Shown: piece after piece, positions 8,092-18,104 of the stretch
Layout: every line of letters starts with the position of its first letter
Position numbering within the stretch: the first letter of the stretch is position 1
Assembly: GCF_014489415.1 (NCBI RefSeq)
Contig: NZ_CP060822.1
Span: 2,899,501 to 2,963,500 of the forward strand
Reading direction: 5' to 3'
Length of the DNA: 64,000 nt
From: Cylindrospermopsis curvispora GIHE-G1
GTDB lineage: Bacteria; Cyanobacteriota; Cyanobacteriia; Cyanobacteriales; Nostocaceae
Position numbers and translations under genes: made by a program
Notes under the pieces: model-generated
What the model was told of the DNA's origin: nothing
Databases searched by the model: none
What the model saw: the letters and a program-made list of their open reading frames with translations, nothing else

Positions 8092-9795
8092 ATGAACCAT
8101 AAAGATGAATATGATGTAATAATTATTGGTGCTGGACACAATGGTTTAGTATGTGCCTCTTACCTGCTCAAAGCTGGTTATAGTGTTCTACTACTAGAAA
8201 AGCGTTCCGTTCCCGGTGGTGCAGCTACCACAGAGGAATGTATTCCAGACCAAGCACCAGGGTTTAAATTTAATCTTTGTGCCATTGACCATGAGTTTAT
8301 TCACCTAGGTCCAGTGGTGGAAGAATTGGAGCTAGAAAAATATGGTTTGGAATATCTAGAGTGCGATCCAGTGGTTTTCTGTCCCCATCCAGATGGTAAG
8401 TACTTCCTAGCTCATAAATCCCTAGAAAAAACCTGCGCGGAAATCGCCAGATACAGTCCCAAGGACGCTAAAAAATACGCAGAATTTACTCAATATTGGC
8501 AAAGAGTAATTAATGCCATGATGCCCATTTTTAATGCTCCACCAAAATCAGTTGTAGAGATTTTTGGTAACTACAATCTGGAAAAATTCAAAGATTTATT
8601 TTCTGTTGTTGGCTCTACTCAAAAAAGTTTAGATTTTATTCGCACCATGCTTACAAGTGCAGAAGATATTTTAAACGAATGGTTTGATGAAGAGTTTTTA
8701 AAAGCTCCCCTATCAAGACTAGCATCAGAACTGGGAGCACCACCATCGCAAAAAAACCTAGCTATAGGCGTAATGATGATGTCCATGCGTCACCACCCAG
8801 GAATGAGTAGACCCCGGGGAGGTACGGGTGCTTTAATCAAGGCACTAGTAAATTTAGTTACTGCTAAGCAAGGTAAAATCCTCACGGATCAGTTGGTAGA
8901 AAAAGTCCTCATTGACAATGGTGAAGCCGTGGGCGTGCGGGTAGCTGGTGGTAAGGAATATCGTGCTAAATATGGAGTAATTTCTAACATTGATGCTCAA
9001 CGATTGTTTTTACAACTAGTCGATCCCACCGAAGTAGACGATGCGGATCCCCAACTGCGAGAAAGATTAGAAAGACGGATCGTCAACAATAATGAAACTA
9101 TTTTAAAGATAGATTTAGCCTTGGATGAGCCTTTACGTTTCCCCTACCATGAACATAAAGATGAATATTTGGCTGGGTCCATTCTAATTGCGGACTCCAT
9201 GCATCATGTAGAACAAGCTCATAGTAAATGCACTTTGGGGGAAATTCCCGACAGCAACCCGTCCATGTACGTGGTAGTGCCTAGCTTTTTAGACCCCAGT
9301 TTAGCTCCAGAGGGAAAACACACGGTGTGGATTGAATTTTTTGCCCCCTATCAAATTGCCAATGCCCAAGGTAAGGGTATAAAGGGAACAGGTTGGACTG
9401 ATGAATTAAAAAATCGGGTAGCAGATAAAGTGGTAGAAAAGTTGGCCACCTATGCTCCTAATGTGAAAACCGCCACTATTGCTAGAAGGGTAGAAAGTCC
9501 AGCCGAATTGGGGGAAAGACTAGGAGCTTATAAAGGTAATTATTATCATATTGACATGACCTTAGACCAAATGATATTCTTTAGGCCCCTACCGGAATTG
9601 GCCAATTATAAAACTCCTATTAACAATTTATTTTTAACGGGTGCGGGAACCCATCCTGGTGGATCCATTTCGGGAATGCCCGGACGTAATTGTGCCAAGG
9701 TGTTTCTCCAGTCCAAACATCCCCTTACCCAGACCCTTAAAGACGCGGGAAACTCCATCAAGTCTACCATGGCTTCTGTGTTTGGCATTAGTTAA
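8092..9795 (+). CDS. crtO: beta-carotene ketolase, CrtO type
   Basis: A 567-residue FAD-dependent oxidase of the phytoene-desaturase superfamily. Residues 13-18 GAGHNG begin the dinucleotide fold, followed by LLEKRSVPGGAAT. The C-terminal signature GTHPGGSISGMPGRNCA is typical of CrtO and CrtI-like enzymes. The sequence closely follows the Synechocystis CrtO ketolase from memory (CAIDHEF, DFIRTM, RRVESPAELGERLG). CrtO adds a keto group to the beta-ionone ring to give echinenone. The gene lies alone upstream of dnaK. Confidence 0.9.
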   Translation: MNHKDEYDVIIIGAGHNGLVCASYLLKAGYSVLLLEKRSVPGGAATTEECIPDQAPGFKFNLCAIDHEFIHLGPVVEELELEKYGLEYLECDPVVFCPHPDGKYFLAHKSLEKTCAEIARYSPKDAKKYAEFTQYWQRVINAMMPIFNAPPKSVVEIFGNYNLEKFKDLFSVVGSTQKSLDFIRTMLTSAEDILNEWFDEEFLKAPLSRLASELGAPPSQKNLAIGVMMMSMRHHPGMSRPRGGTGALIKALVNLVTAKQGKILTDQLVEKVLIDNGEAVGVRVAGGKEYRAKYGVISNIDAQRLFLQLVDPTEVDDADPQLRERLERRIVNNNETILKIDLALDEPLRFPYHEHKDEYLAGSILIADSMHHVEQAHSKCTLGEIPDSNPSMYVVVPSFLDPSLAPEGKHTVWIEFFAPYQIANAQGKGIKGTGWTDELKNRVADKVVEKLATYAPNVKTATIARRVESPAELGERLGAYKGNYYHIDMTLDQMIFFRPLPELANYKTPINNLFLTGAGTHPGGSISGMPGRNCAKVFLQSKHPLTQTLKDAGNSIKSTMASVFGIS

Positions 9796-9900
9796 CCTGG
9801 GTCAATTGATGCCGAGTAAACGGGGGACAATGGCAAAACCACCATAATAGAATAATATCATATAAATCTAGTTGAACAGAAAACAGGAGAAAAAAAACCC

Positions 9901-11970
9901 ATGGGCAAGGTAGTCGGCATCGACTTGGGTACAACCAACTCAGTAGTCGCCGTGATGGAGGGTGGCAAGCCGGTGGTGATTGCTAATGCTGAAGGTATGC
10001 GAACTACTCCCTCAGTTGTAGGTTTCAGCAAGGAAGGTGAAAGAGTTGTAGGACAAATGGCCAGAAGGCAAACAGTTCTCAATCCCCAAAACACGTTTTT
10101 TGCCGTCAAACGATTTATTGGACGTAGATATGGAGAACTGAATCCCGATTCTAAGCGTGTACCCTACACCATTCGTAAGGATGAAATGGGCAATATTAAG
10201 GTTGCCTGTCCCAGATTAAATAAGGACTTTGCCCCGGAAGAAATTTCGGCAATGGTGTTGAAGAAATTGGCCACTGATGCTAGTCGCTATTTGGGTCAAC
10301 CCGTCACTGGGGCCGTAATCACCGTGCCTGCCTATTTTAATGATTCTCAACGGCAAGCCACCCGCGATGCTGGTAGAATTGCCGGGTTGGAGGTGCTGCG
10401 TATTCTTAATGAACCTACTGCTGCTTCCCTAGCATACGGATTAGAACGAGGTGATTTGGAAACCATACTTGTTTTTGATTTGGGGGGTGGCACTTTTGAT
10501 GTCTCCATACTAGACGTGGGTGATGGTGTGTTTGAGGTTAAATCCACTAGTGGTGATACTCAGTTAGGTGGTAATGATTTTGACAAAAAAATAGTGGATT
10601 GGTTAGCGGAACAGTTTTTAGCCACAGAAGAGGTAGATTTAAGAAAGGATAGACAAGCTTTACAACGTTTAATGGAAGCAGCGGAAAAGGCAAAAATTGA
10701 ACTTTCTAATGTGAGTGTTACGGACATTAATCTGCCTTTTATTACTGCAACAGAGGATGGACCAAAACATCTGGAAACTAGACTAACTCGCTCCCAGTTT
10801 GAAGGTTTATGTAGTGATTTACTCACTAGGATTCGTAACCCAGTTAAACGGGCACTTAAAGATGCCGGAATTTCACCTGTGGATATAGAAGAGGTAGTAT
10901 TAGTTGGAGGGTCTACCCGAATGCCAATGGTGAAGCAGCTAGTGCGGGATTTAATTGGCATTGAACCTAGTGAGAATGTTAATCCGGATGAGGTAGTAGC
11001 TGTGGGCGCGGCCATTCAAGCAGGGATTCTGGCTGGGGAAATGAAAGATGTTCTACTTTTGGATGTTACTCCTCTTTCCCTAGGTTTGGAAACTATTGGC
11101 GGTCTGATGAAAAAACTGATTCCCCGTAATACTACTATTCCCGTTAGGCGGTCCGATATTTTTTCCACATCAGAAAATAATCAAAACAGTGTGGAAATTC
11201 ATGTGGTTCAGGGTGAAAGGGAAATGGCGTCGGATAATAAATCCTTGGGAAGGTTTAAGTTATATGGCATCCCTCCCGCTCCTCGAGGTATACCTCAAAT
11301 TCAAGTATCTTTCGATATAGATGCTAATGGTATTTTGCAGGTCATGGCCTTAGACCGCACCACTGGTAGGGAACAAAGTATTACTATTCAAGGTGCTTCT
11401 ACTTTAAGTGAATCCGAAATTAACAGAATGATTCAGGATGCTCAGAAGTTTGCTGATGTTGATCGTGAGCGGAGAGAGAGAGTGGAAAAACGCACTCGAT
11501 CTGAGGCTCTCATCTTACAAGCAGAAAGACAGTTAAGAGAAGTGGCCTTGGAAATGGGTATGCAGTTTGCCCGCAACCGTCGTCAGCGTATTGATAATAT
11601 TTGTCGTGAACTGCGGGAAGGTCTCAAAGAAAATGATGACCGGGGTATTGATCAGGCTTACTCAGACCTGCAAGATGCTCTGTACGAGCTAAATCGCGAA
11701 GTGCGGGAGTATTATGCTGAGGATGAAGATGAGGATTTGTTTGGTGCTATCCGCGAGATTTTCATGGGTGAAAAAGAAAAACAGCCAGAATATCCCAGAG
11801 AACCCTATCGGGAATCCCGTTCCTATAACAGAGACTATGGTAGGGATAGTACCAGGGGTCAGAACTATGGTCAAAACAACCGTTCCTCCCCATCTTATAA
11901 TAATGAGCCCCGTCCCACCCGTCCCAGTTACCAAGATAATTGGGATGACGAGGATGATGATTGGCTATAA
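9901..11970 (+). CDS. dnaK: Hsp70 chaperone DnaK with acidic, disordered C-terminal tail
   Basis: A 689-residue Hsp70. The nucleotide-binding domain starts [10 protein letters not shown] (6-15) and contains the [22 protein letters not shown] and GGSTRMP motifs. The substrate-binding domain follows to about 540, with a helical lid after it. The last 85 residues are a low-complexity tail rich in Arg, Tyr, Asn and Pro ending DDEDDDWL, different from the EEVD-like end of the housekeeping form. Cyanobacteria have several DnaK proteins, and this one is probably not the essential DnaK2. An AGGAG-type ribosome site precedes the ATG. No CIRCE operator was seen upstream. The downstream dnaJ genes are probably co-transcribed partners. 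Confidence 0.92.
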   Translation: MGKVVGIDLGTTNSVVAVMEGGKPVVIANAEGMRTTPSVVGFSKEGERVVGQMARRQTVLNPQNTFFAVKRFIGRRYGELNPDSKRVPYTIRKDEMGNIKVACPRLNKDFAPEEISAMVLKKLATDASRYLGQPVTGAVITVPAYFNDSQRQATRDAGRIAGLEVLRILNEPTAASLAYGLERGDLETILVFDLGGGTFDVSILDVGDGVFEVKSTSGDTQLGGNDFDKKIVDWLAEQFLATEEVDLRKDRQALQRLMEAAEKAKIELSNVSVTDINLPFITATEDGPKHLETRLTRSQFEGLCSDLLTRIRNPVKRALKDAGISPVDIEEVVLVGGSTRMPMVKQLVRDLIGIEPSENVNPDEVVAVGAAIQAGILAGEMKDVLLLDVTPLSLGLETIGGLMKKLIPRNTTIPVRRSDIFSTSENNQNSVEIHVVQGEREMASDNKSLGRFKLYGIPPAPRGIPQIQVSFDIDANGILQVMALDRTTGREQSITIQGASTLSESEINRMIQDAQKFADVDRERRERVEKRTRSEALILQAERQLREVALEMGMQFARNRRQRIDNICRELREGLKENDDRGIDQAYSDLQDALYELNREVREYYAEDEDEDLFGAIREIFMGEKEKQPEYPREPYRESRSYNRDYGRDSTRGQNYGQNNRSSPSYNNEPRPTRPSYQDNWDDEDDDWL

Positions 11971-12026
11971 ATTCCCTAACCAAAATCAAAATATCTGTTT
12001 CCCTACCCCACCACTGATAACTGATT

Positions 12027-13004
12027 ATGCAAAATTTGCAGAATTTCCGTGATTATTACGAAATTTTGGGAGTGCCCAAGGATGCTTCCAATGAAGAAAT
12101 TAAAAAGGTTTATCGTCGATTGGCTAGACAGTATCACCCCGATCTCAACCCCGGTAATAAGGAGTCCGAGGAAAAGTTTAAGATGATTGGGGAGGCCTAT
12201 GAAATACTTTCCGATTCTGCTCGTAGATCCCAATATGACCAGTTTAGTCGCTACTGGCAACAAAGAGGTTTTACAGGTGCTAAAACAGCTGCTAGATCTA
12301 AGAGCTGGGGTAGTAACCGCCCTAGTGAATCTAGTAACCAGGGTGTCAATCCAGCTGATTTTCCAGATTTTGAAAGTTTTATTAATCAGGTTATAGGTGT
12401 TAGTAGTCGTAAGGAGGCTAAGAAAAGCCCTCATACAACTACTCAGGACCCTTTTGGTAATCCTCGTACTAAAGTCGCTTATACTGTTAATAATCGTACT
12501 CCCCCTAGAGATATTGAAGCTAGATTGACTTTGCCTTTAGAAAAGGCTTATCAAGGCGGTAATGAAAGAATACGCCTGGAAGATGGGCGATCTTTGGAAG
12601 TGACTATGCCACCTGCTATGCTCACAGGACAAACTATCCGCTTACGCAATCAGGGAATTAGTGGGGGTGATTTATATTTAAAAATTACTGTTGAACCTCA
12701 CCCGTTATTTAAAATGGAGGGCTTTAACATTTCTTGTCAGGTACCTGTAACCCCCAGTGAGGCGGTTTTAGGTGGCCAGGTGGAAGCACCTACTTTAGAT
12801 GGTCCGGTAAAAATGACTATTCCTCCCGCAGTCAGGTCTGGTCAAAGATTCCGGTTGGCAAACAAGGGTTATCCTATGGAAGGTGGTAAACGTGGTGACC
12901 AATTAGTGGAAATTCAAATCATCACCCCCAAAAATATTAGTGATGAGGAGAGACAACTTTATGAGAAGTTACGGGAAATAGAAAGCTTAAAGCCTACCAG
13001 ATAG
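12027..13004 (+). CDS. dnaJ: J-domain co-chaperone, CbpA-like (no zinc finger)
   Basis: A 325-residue type B DnaJ. The J domain occupies residues 7-72 with the HPD tripeptide in YHPDLNPG. The zinc-finger cysteine repeats of DnaJ are absent, and a linker of about 90 residues leads to two beta-barrel C-terminal domains (about 160-310, PLEKAYQGG and [10 protein letters not shown]). It stimulates the ATPase of Hsp70, very likely the DnaK encoded 56 bp upstream. Confidence 0.9.
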   Translation: MQNLQNFRDYYEILGVPKDASNEEIKKVYRRLARQYHPDLNPGNKESEEKFKMIGEAYEILSDSARRSQYDQFSRYWQQRGFTGAKTAARSKSWGSNRPSESSNQGVNPADFPDFESFINQVIGVSSRKEAKKSPHTTTQDPFGNPRTKVAYTVNNRTPPRDIEARLTLPLEKAYQGGNERIRLEDGRSLEVTMPPAMLTGQTIRLRNQGISGGDLYLKITVEPHPLFKMEGFNISCQVPVTPSEAVLGGQVEAPTLDGPVKMTIPPAVRSGQRFRLANKGYPMEGGKRGDQLVEIQIITPKNISDEERQLYEKLREIESLKPTR

Positions 13005-13088
13005 GTGGGTCTGTTCTTGACTAAGTGAAAGAAATAAGTTATAATCCCCTTCTGTAAATGCCAAGTGCAATTAAGGTGAACCACAACT

Positions 13089-13556
13089 GTGAATCAAACT
13101 GGAGAAGAAGTACAAAGCGATCGCCCTAACTATTACACTTTGTTGGGACTTCACCCCTGGGCATCAGTAATTGATATCCGCCGCGCTTACCGGGAAATGA
13201 GTAAACACTATCATCCAGATACTACGGAACTTCCCGCGCAGGTTGCTACTGCTAAATTCCAGCAGATTAACGAAGCTTATGCTACTTTGAGTAATCCTGA
13301 ACGTCGTTTGAGTTATGATTTAAAAATTGGTTATTACAGATTTGGGGTTATTCCATCACCTACAAATTTCAATGATTCAATTCCCAAACCCCATGATTAT
13401 TCTAAGTCTATGTATTTAGAGGCGAGCGATCGCCCTTTATCATCTGGAGAACTATTTATACTGCTTGTACTAGGTCTAACAATAATAGGTTGTTTGATAC
13501 TAGTAATCTTAGTGGCAGTTATAAGAGGTGAGCCAGGTTTTTCCATTGATCTATAG
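13089..13556 (+). CDS. membrane-anchored J-domain protein
   Basis: A 155-residue protein with a J domain at about 14-82 (HPD in YHPDTTEL) and a hydrophobic segment near the C terminus (about 122-148, ELFILLVLGLTIIGCLILVI). This would anchor it by its tail with the J domain in the cytoplasm. The start is GTG at 13089. It follows the CbpA-like gene by 84 bp, so the cluster offers one Hsp70 with a soluble and a membrane-bound partner. The assignment of partners is inference. Confidence 0.82.
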   Translation: MNQTGEEVQSDRPNYYTLLGLHPWASVIDIRRAYREMSKHYHPDTTELPAQVATAKFQQINEAYATLSNPERRLSYDLKIGYYRFGVIPSPTNFNDSIPKPHDYSKSMYLEASDRPLSSGELFILLVLGLTIIGCLILVILVAVIRGEPGFSIDL

Positions 13557-13580
13557 TGATTTATTGATTTTTAATTATCT

Positions 13581-13847
13581 ATGTTATCCCCAGAGACCCC
13601 CCTATATAATCATCCTTTACCACAAATTGAAGAGTGGTTAAAGCACCAAGGTTGTCAACAAGACGAAACAGAACTACATTGTTGGCGTTTAAAAAAGCAA
13701 ACATGGCAGGCAGAATTATGGCTAGATATCGAGCAGCTGACAGTAAGGTACATTCAAGCGGGAGAAAATGGTCAAGATATCCAACGTTCCTTTAGGTATT
13801 CCCTAAGTCGGAAAGATATAGAGCAAGCGGTTTTTTCCGGTCCTTGA
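13581..13847 (+). CDS. DUF3143 family protein
   Basis: An 88-residue cyanobacterium-specific protein of the DUF3143 type, recognised by the N-terminal TPLYNHPLPQIEEWLK pattern and the ELHCW/WxAELWLD strands. The function is unknown. It begins 24 bp after the membrane J protein and probably ends that operon. Its stop lies two bases from the stop of the convergent uppS gene. Confidence 0.75.
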   Translation: MLSPETPLYNHPLPQIEEWLKHQGCQQDETELHCWRLKKQTWQAELWLDIEQLTVRYIQAGENGQDIQRSFRYSLSRKDIEQAVFSGP

Positions 13848-13849
13848 TT

Positions 13850-14599
13850 TTATACCCCACCGAACCGTCGTTCTCTTTGTTGATAAGCACGTAGAGCTTG
13901 ATGGAATTGGTTCCTGTCAAAATCTGGCCATAAAGTATCAGTGATATAAATTTCTGCATAAGCCATTTGCCAAAGCAAGAAATTAGATAAGCGCATTTCT
14001 CCACTGGTACGGATGAGTAAATCCGGGTCTGCAATTCCTGCTGTGTACAAGTGACCAGCAAATAACTCCTCAGAAATTTCCTCTGGGTTTAATAAGCCCT
14101 CTTTAACTTTTTGAGCAATAGCTTGACAAGCTTGTACAATTTCTTGTCTACCACCATAATTGGTAGCCACAGTAAACTTAATACTTTGATTACCCCGAGT
14201 TTGTGCCATAGAGTGGGAGATTTCCCGCTGCAGTGCTACAGGTAAGGCCTGTAAATTACCAACAAACTGAATTTCCACATTTTCCTCAACCATTTCCCGT
14301 AGTTCTTGACGTAGGACCCCTTGGAAAAGAGTCATTAAAAATTCCACCTCTTCATGTGGTCTATTCCAGTTTTCCGTAGAAAAAGCATAAGCAGTTAGAG
14401 CTTGAATTCCCCAATCCTTACAACAGCGTAGCAAGTTCTTGAGAGCGTCCACACCCCGCTTGTGACCCATAATTCTAGGAAGACCCTGACCTTTAGCCCA
14501 TCGACCATTGCCATCCATAATTACGGCCACATGTTTAGGCAATAATTCTGATTTTAAATCGGGAGGTAAATATAGAAGTTCAGTTTGTTGTATTGTCAT
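13850..14599 (-). CDS. uppS: isoprenyl (undecaprenyl) diphosphate synthase
   Basis: A 249-residue cis-prenyltransferase. The signature [12 protein letters not shown] at 28-39 includes the catalytic Asp29, and the [15 protein letters not shown] block and C-terminal RERRFGG are present. It elongates farnesyl diphosphate with isopentenyl diphosphate to make the lipid carrier for peptidoglycan and polysaccharide. The start ATG overlaps the stop of cdaA by four bases (ATGA), pointing to translational coupling. Confidence 0.94.
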   Translation of the reverse strand: MTIQQTELLYLPPDLKSELLPKHVAVIMDGNGRWAKGQGLPRIMGHKRGVDALKNLLRCCKDWGIQALTAYAFSTENWNRPHEEVEFLMTLFQGVLRQELREMVEENVEIQFVGNLQALPVALQREISHSMAQTRGNQSIKFTVATNYGGRQEIVQACQAIAQKVKEGLLNPEEISEELFAGHLYTAGIADPDLLIRTSGEMRLSNFLLWQMAYAEIYITDTLWPDFDRNQFHQALRAYQQRERRFGGV

Positions 14600-15531
14600 T
14601 TTTCAGTCTGATTTTTTTTGGCAAAAGATAATGGTAATCTAAATAAACGGAAAACAAATCTAAAAATTTGACTAGCAATTTGACTAACTAAACCGAAAAC
14701 ACCAGGTGCAACGACTTCCCGATCTACAGTAGTAGAAAAACGAACCTCCAGAGACTCCTTCAGCTTTCTAATTGTCAGTGGTCTATATAAGGTTCCCCGT
14801 TCCGCTAGGGAAATAGAACCAGTTTCTTCTGATACAACAACACAAATACAATTTTCTACTCGTTCAGTGATTCCCATAGCTGCTCGGTGTCTTGTTCCCA
14901 ACTGACGGGAGGCCGTACGTCCCGAAAGTGGTAAAATTATACCCGATGAAATAATCCGTGAACCACGAATTAAAGTTGCTCCATCGTGTAATAGGGTTTT
15001 AGGCTGAAAAATCGTCTGTAGAAGTTCTTTAGATACTTGTGCATTTAACTTTACTCCTGGTACGGAAAAGTGCCGCTCATCGATAGGTTCAGTAGTCTCC
15101 AAAATTAACAAAGCACCAATACGATTTTTGGAGAGTTCTTTGATAGCATCAACAATTTCATCAATTACGCTGTCAGATTTAGTTACTGTTAATCGGTGAG
15201 GTTGAAATAACTGTCCAAACTCCCCTCTTCCTAGTTGTTCTAGGAACCGGCGAAATTCCAACTGTAATGACACGGCCATGGCCACCGCACAACCAATAAC
15301 TAGCTTCTCTAAAACAAAATTGAGTAAAAGGAGGTTTAAAGCTCCACTTATTGCTGAAGCCAACATTAAAAAAATAAACCCCCTCACCATCCATAATGTT
15401 CGACGTTCGCTAATAATTACCAGAATCATATATGTCAAACCGACTACCAAGAGAATATCCAGAGTCCCAATCAGCAAGGACTGTGACCATCCTAAGTTTG
15501 TCGTCAGCCATTGCTTCCACCAGTTTCTCAT
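14596..15531 (-). CDS. cdaA: diadenylate cyclase CdaA
   Basis: A 311-residue membrane-bound DAC-domain protein that makes cyclic di-AMP from ATP. Three hydrophobic segments (about 20-40, 50-70 and 72-90) precede the cyclase domain. The catalytic DGA is at 183-185 ([11 protein letters not shown]) and the RHR triplet at 214-216 (GTRHRAAMG). A basic C-terminal tail follows residue 285. The four-base overlap with uppS ties c-di-AMP signalling to cell-wall lipid supply, an arrangement often seen in cyanobacteria. Confidence 0.92.
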   Translation of the reverse strand: MRNWWKQWLTTNLGWSQSLLIGTLDILLVVGLTYMILVIISERRTLWMVRGFIFLMLASAISGALNLLLLNFVLEKLVIGCAVAMAVSLQLEFRRFLEQLGRGEFGQLFQPHRLTVTKSDSVIDEIVDAIKELSKNRIGALLILETTEPIDERHFSVPGVKLNAQVSKELLQTIFQPKTLLHDGATLIRGSRIISSGIILPLSGRTASRQLGTRHRAAMGITERVENCICVVVSEETGSISLAERGTLYRPLTIRKLKESLEVRFSTTVDREVVAPGVFGLVSQIASQIFRFVFRLFRLPLSFAKKNQTEK

Positions 15532-15629
15532 GACATCTGGATAAACTAAGGTTAATAACCACCGCTCTATAGGATCTACCCAAAGCTACAAGGGACTCGC
15601 TCCTTGATGACTCTCTCAATTACTTCTAA

Positions 15630-17036
15630 TTATTTGAGTCTTTCCGGTAAACAATCTTGTCGGATGATGTCTTGATAGGTTTCCCGTTGCAAAATTAAAT
15701 TTGCCTCTCCATTGGCTACTAGAACAGCTGCTGGACGGGGTAAACGATTGTAGTTGGAGGCCATACTGTAATTATATGCTCCCGTTGTCATAACTACCAG
15801 CACATCCCCTGGCTCAGTTTTTGGCAGTTGGACATTTTTAATCAGAATATCTCCCGATTCACAGTGTTTACCCGCTAATGTAACCGTTTCTGTGAGAGGG
15901 GCAGACATTTTATTGGCTACCACTGCTCGATAGACCGATTGATATGTAATTGGACGGGGATTATCGGACATCCCTCCGTCAATTGTTACATAGGTACGAA
16001 TATCCGGAATGGTCTTAGTTGAACCAATAGTATAAGCAGTTACACCAGCTGTAGCAATAAGCGATCGCCCGGGTTCACACAAAAGTTTAGGTAAGGGTAA
16101 GTTTTCTTCAGCGCAAACATTTTGAACTACTTCACAAATTGCCCTAGACCATTCTTCAATACTTGGGGGATCATCGGACTCGGTATACTTAATTCCCAGA
16201 CCACCACCAACATTTAGCTCTGCCAATTCTAGATTGTATTGTTTTGCTTCACGCAACCACTGTACCATTACAGCGGCTAAATCTCGATGGGGTTGACGTT
16301 CAAAAATTTGGGAACCAATGTGAGCATGTACACCCACACAGTATAGCCTTGACTGTTGACTGACAAAGCTAAATACCTCTGGTAAGTCATTGGGGTCAAA
16401 ACCAAATTTGCTATCTAAATGTCCAGTACGGATATATTCATGGGTATGACATTCAATTCCCGGGGTTAACCGTAACATGATCCTGATTTTTTTAGCCTGG
16501 TCCTGTTCATCCTGCTCTAGGATAGCTACCAGAGTCTTTAATTCGTACCAGTTATCAACTACAATTGTGCAGCCTGTCTCCACGGCAAAAATCAGTTCAT
16601 GGTAAGATTTATTATTGCCATGAAGGTAGATTTTGTCCGCACTCATACCCGCAGCTAAAGCAGTGTAAAGTTCCCCACCAGATACCACATCTATTCCTAA
16701 ACCTTCTGAAGCAACAATGGCACAAACTGCTAAACAGTTCCATGCTTTAGAAGCATACAATACTTGGGATTGTCCTTTGTAATATTTATTAAAGGCGTCT
16801 CGATATTGTTGACAAGCGGTGCGCACAGTTAGTTCATCGAGGATATAGAGGGGAGAGCCAAACTGTTGGACCAGAGTTTTAACATCACACCCGCCAATTT
16901 CCAGGAAATCATGATCAATAACTTTGGCACTTACAGGTAGAAGTTGCTGATTAGGAGAAACACTGGTAGGAACATCTACAATAGATAGATACTGATGACC
17001 GGAAGGTTGAACCTTGACAGGGTAAGTCGATACCAT
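15630..17036 (-). CDS. lysA: diaminopimelate decarboxylase
   Basis: A 468-residue PLP enzyme of the alanine racemase-like fold III that makes lysine from meso-diaminopimelate. The Schiff-base lysine is Lys97 (VLYASKAWN). The glycine-rich phosphate loop LNVGGGLGI, the EPGRSL motif and the CESGD motif follow in the normal order. The N-terminal 40 residues are longer than in the E. coli enzyme, as usual for cyanobacteria. It lies 98 bp upstream of cdaA on the same strand and may head that operon. No lysine riboswitch was recognised upstream. Confidence 0.94.
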   Translation of the reverse strand: MVSTYPVKVQPSGHQYLSIVDVPTSVSPNQQLLPVSAKVIDHDFLEIGGCDVKTLVQQFGSPLYILDELTVRTACQQYRDAFNKYYKGQSQVLYASKAWNCLAVCAIVASEGLGIDVVSGGELYTALAAGMSADKIYLHGNNKSYHELIFAVETGCTIVVDNWYELKTLVAILEQDEQDQAKKIRIMLRLTPGIECHTHEYIRTGHLDSKFGFDPNDLPEVFSFVSQQSRLYCVGVHAHIGSQIFERQPHRDLAAVMVQWLREAKQYNLELAELNVGGGLGIKYTESDDPPSIEEWSRAICEVVQNVCAEENLPLPKLLCEPGRSLIATAGVTAYTIGSTKTIPDIRTYVTIDGGMSDNPRPITYQSVYRAVVANKMSAPLTETVTLAGKHCESGDILIKNVQLPKTEPGDVLVVMTTGAYNYSMASNYNRLPRPAAVLVANGEANLILQRETYQDIIRQDCLPERLK

Positions 17037-17180
17037 AATTAATTAAAATTTGTCCTGATTAAAGCGTTGATTTTTGAGTTGGTTAGGGTTAACTTTTGAT
17101 GGTGGGAGCTAAACTCCTGAATTCCACTTTATCAAAAAACCTAGCCAAAAGCTCTAAAAAGAAGATAGAACAGGAGAAGT

Positions 17181-17741
17181 ATGGTGAAATTATCGGAATT
17201 AAAAATTGAACCCGTGACCTTAGAACATTTAACTGACCTGCTAGAACTTGATCAGGCTTGTTTTGATGGTCTGTGGACAATAGAGGGCTATCGCCAAGAA
17301 ATAGAAAATATTAGTAGTCACTTCCTCGGTTTATTTTCACTAATTCCCGGCCATGACTTGCTAGGAATAGGTTGTTTTTGGTCAGTTTTGGAAGAAGCAC
17401 ACATTACCATTTTAGCTGTGCATCCGGAATATCAGGGTCAAGGTCTAGGACAAGCCCTATTATACTCTCTGATAAAAGACGCAGTAGATATGGGATTAGA
17501 ACGGGCTACACTAGAAGTTCGTGTTTCTAACGCCCCAGCAATTTCCTTGTATAAAAAGTTTGGGTGGAAAACTGCTGGCATTAGACCCCGTTATTATCAG
17601 GATAATCAGGAAGATGGTTTAATTTTATGGATTTCTCAGTTACAACACCCCCATTTTCTCCAAACATTAGAGAAATGGCATGTTCTTGTCCAAGAGCGTC
17701 TGCGTCAATTCTCCTGGCTATTAATACAAGAGGAGAATTAG
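17181..17741 (+). CDS. rimI: ribosomal protein alanine N-acetyltransferase
   Basis: A 186-residue GNAT acetyltransferase. The acetyl-CoA loop is VHPEYQGQGLGQALL (about 76-90), followed by LEVRVSNAPAISLYKKFGW, the RimI-type motif B. It would acetylate the N-terminal alanine of bS18 or another protein. The C-terminal about 35 residues are longer than in E. coli RimI. It is divergent from lysA with a 144-bp gap. Confidence 0.85.
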   Translation: MVKLSELKIEPVTLEHLTDLLELDQACFDGLWTIEGYRQEIENISSHFLGLFSLIPGHDLLGIGCFWSVLEEAHITILAVHPEYQGQGLGQALLYSLIKDAVDMGLERATLEVRVSNAPAISLYKKFGWKTAGIRPRYYQDNQEDGLILWISQLQHPHFLQTLEKWHVLVQERLRQFSWLLIQEEN

Positions 17742-18104
17742 TAGATCAATCATCAACAATTGAAAATTCTTCTCTGTTTTGGATAACAATATCTTATGTA
17801 AAGTTTTACTAACTTTTAATAAAATTATTATAGATTGACAAAGCAGCGACCAGTGTGATATTGGATTTCATTTGGGAATAAAGGTGAAAAAATAGGAGAA
17901 AAAGTAGTCTGTCCTTGAGCCTAGTGGGGAAAAAGCTAGTGAATTAGACCTCCACAGCCAACTAGCTGCCAAAAAAGTCCAAGGATCAACCCATGGGCAA
18001 AAGTGATAGTTACTGGATATCTATTTTGGCAACAGGGATATCCAAAAGTTTTGCTTGTGCTAAAATCGACGTACCGGCACGACGCAGGTGATGGGAAGGA
18101 TGCC
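17742..18104. other. 363-bp clpC leader region
   Basis: No convincing gene. The clpC frame is open back to 18003, but family alignment places the start at 18105. The leader holds an inverted pair GGATATC (18016) and GGATATCC (18037), and a purine-rich stretch near 17880-17905 (AAAATAGGAGAAAAAG). It presumably carries the clpC promoter and a long 5' untranslated region. No known riboswitch was recognised. Confidence 0.4.

Noticed and set aside
9796-9900. CIRCE heat-shock operator before dnaK
   Set aside because: No TTAGCACTC-N9-GAGTGCTAA or close variant is visible.
10560-11015. Antisense ORFs inside dnaK
   Set aside because: They mirror the codon bias of dnaK and have no family resemblance.
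18003-18104. Upstream extension of clpC
   Set aside because: ClpC proteins begin at MFERFTEKA, and the extra 34 residues do not resemble any family extension.
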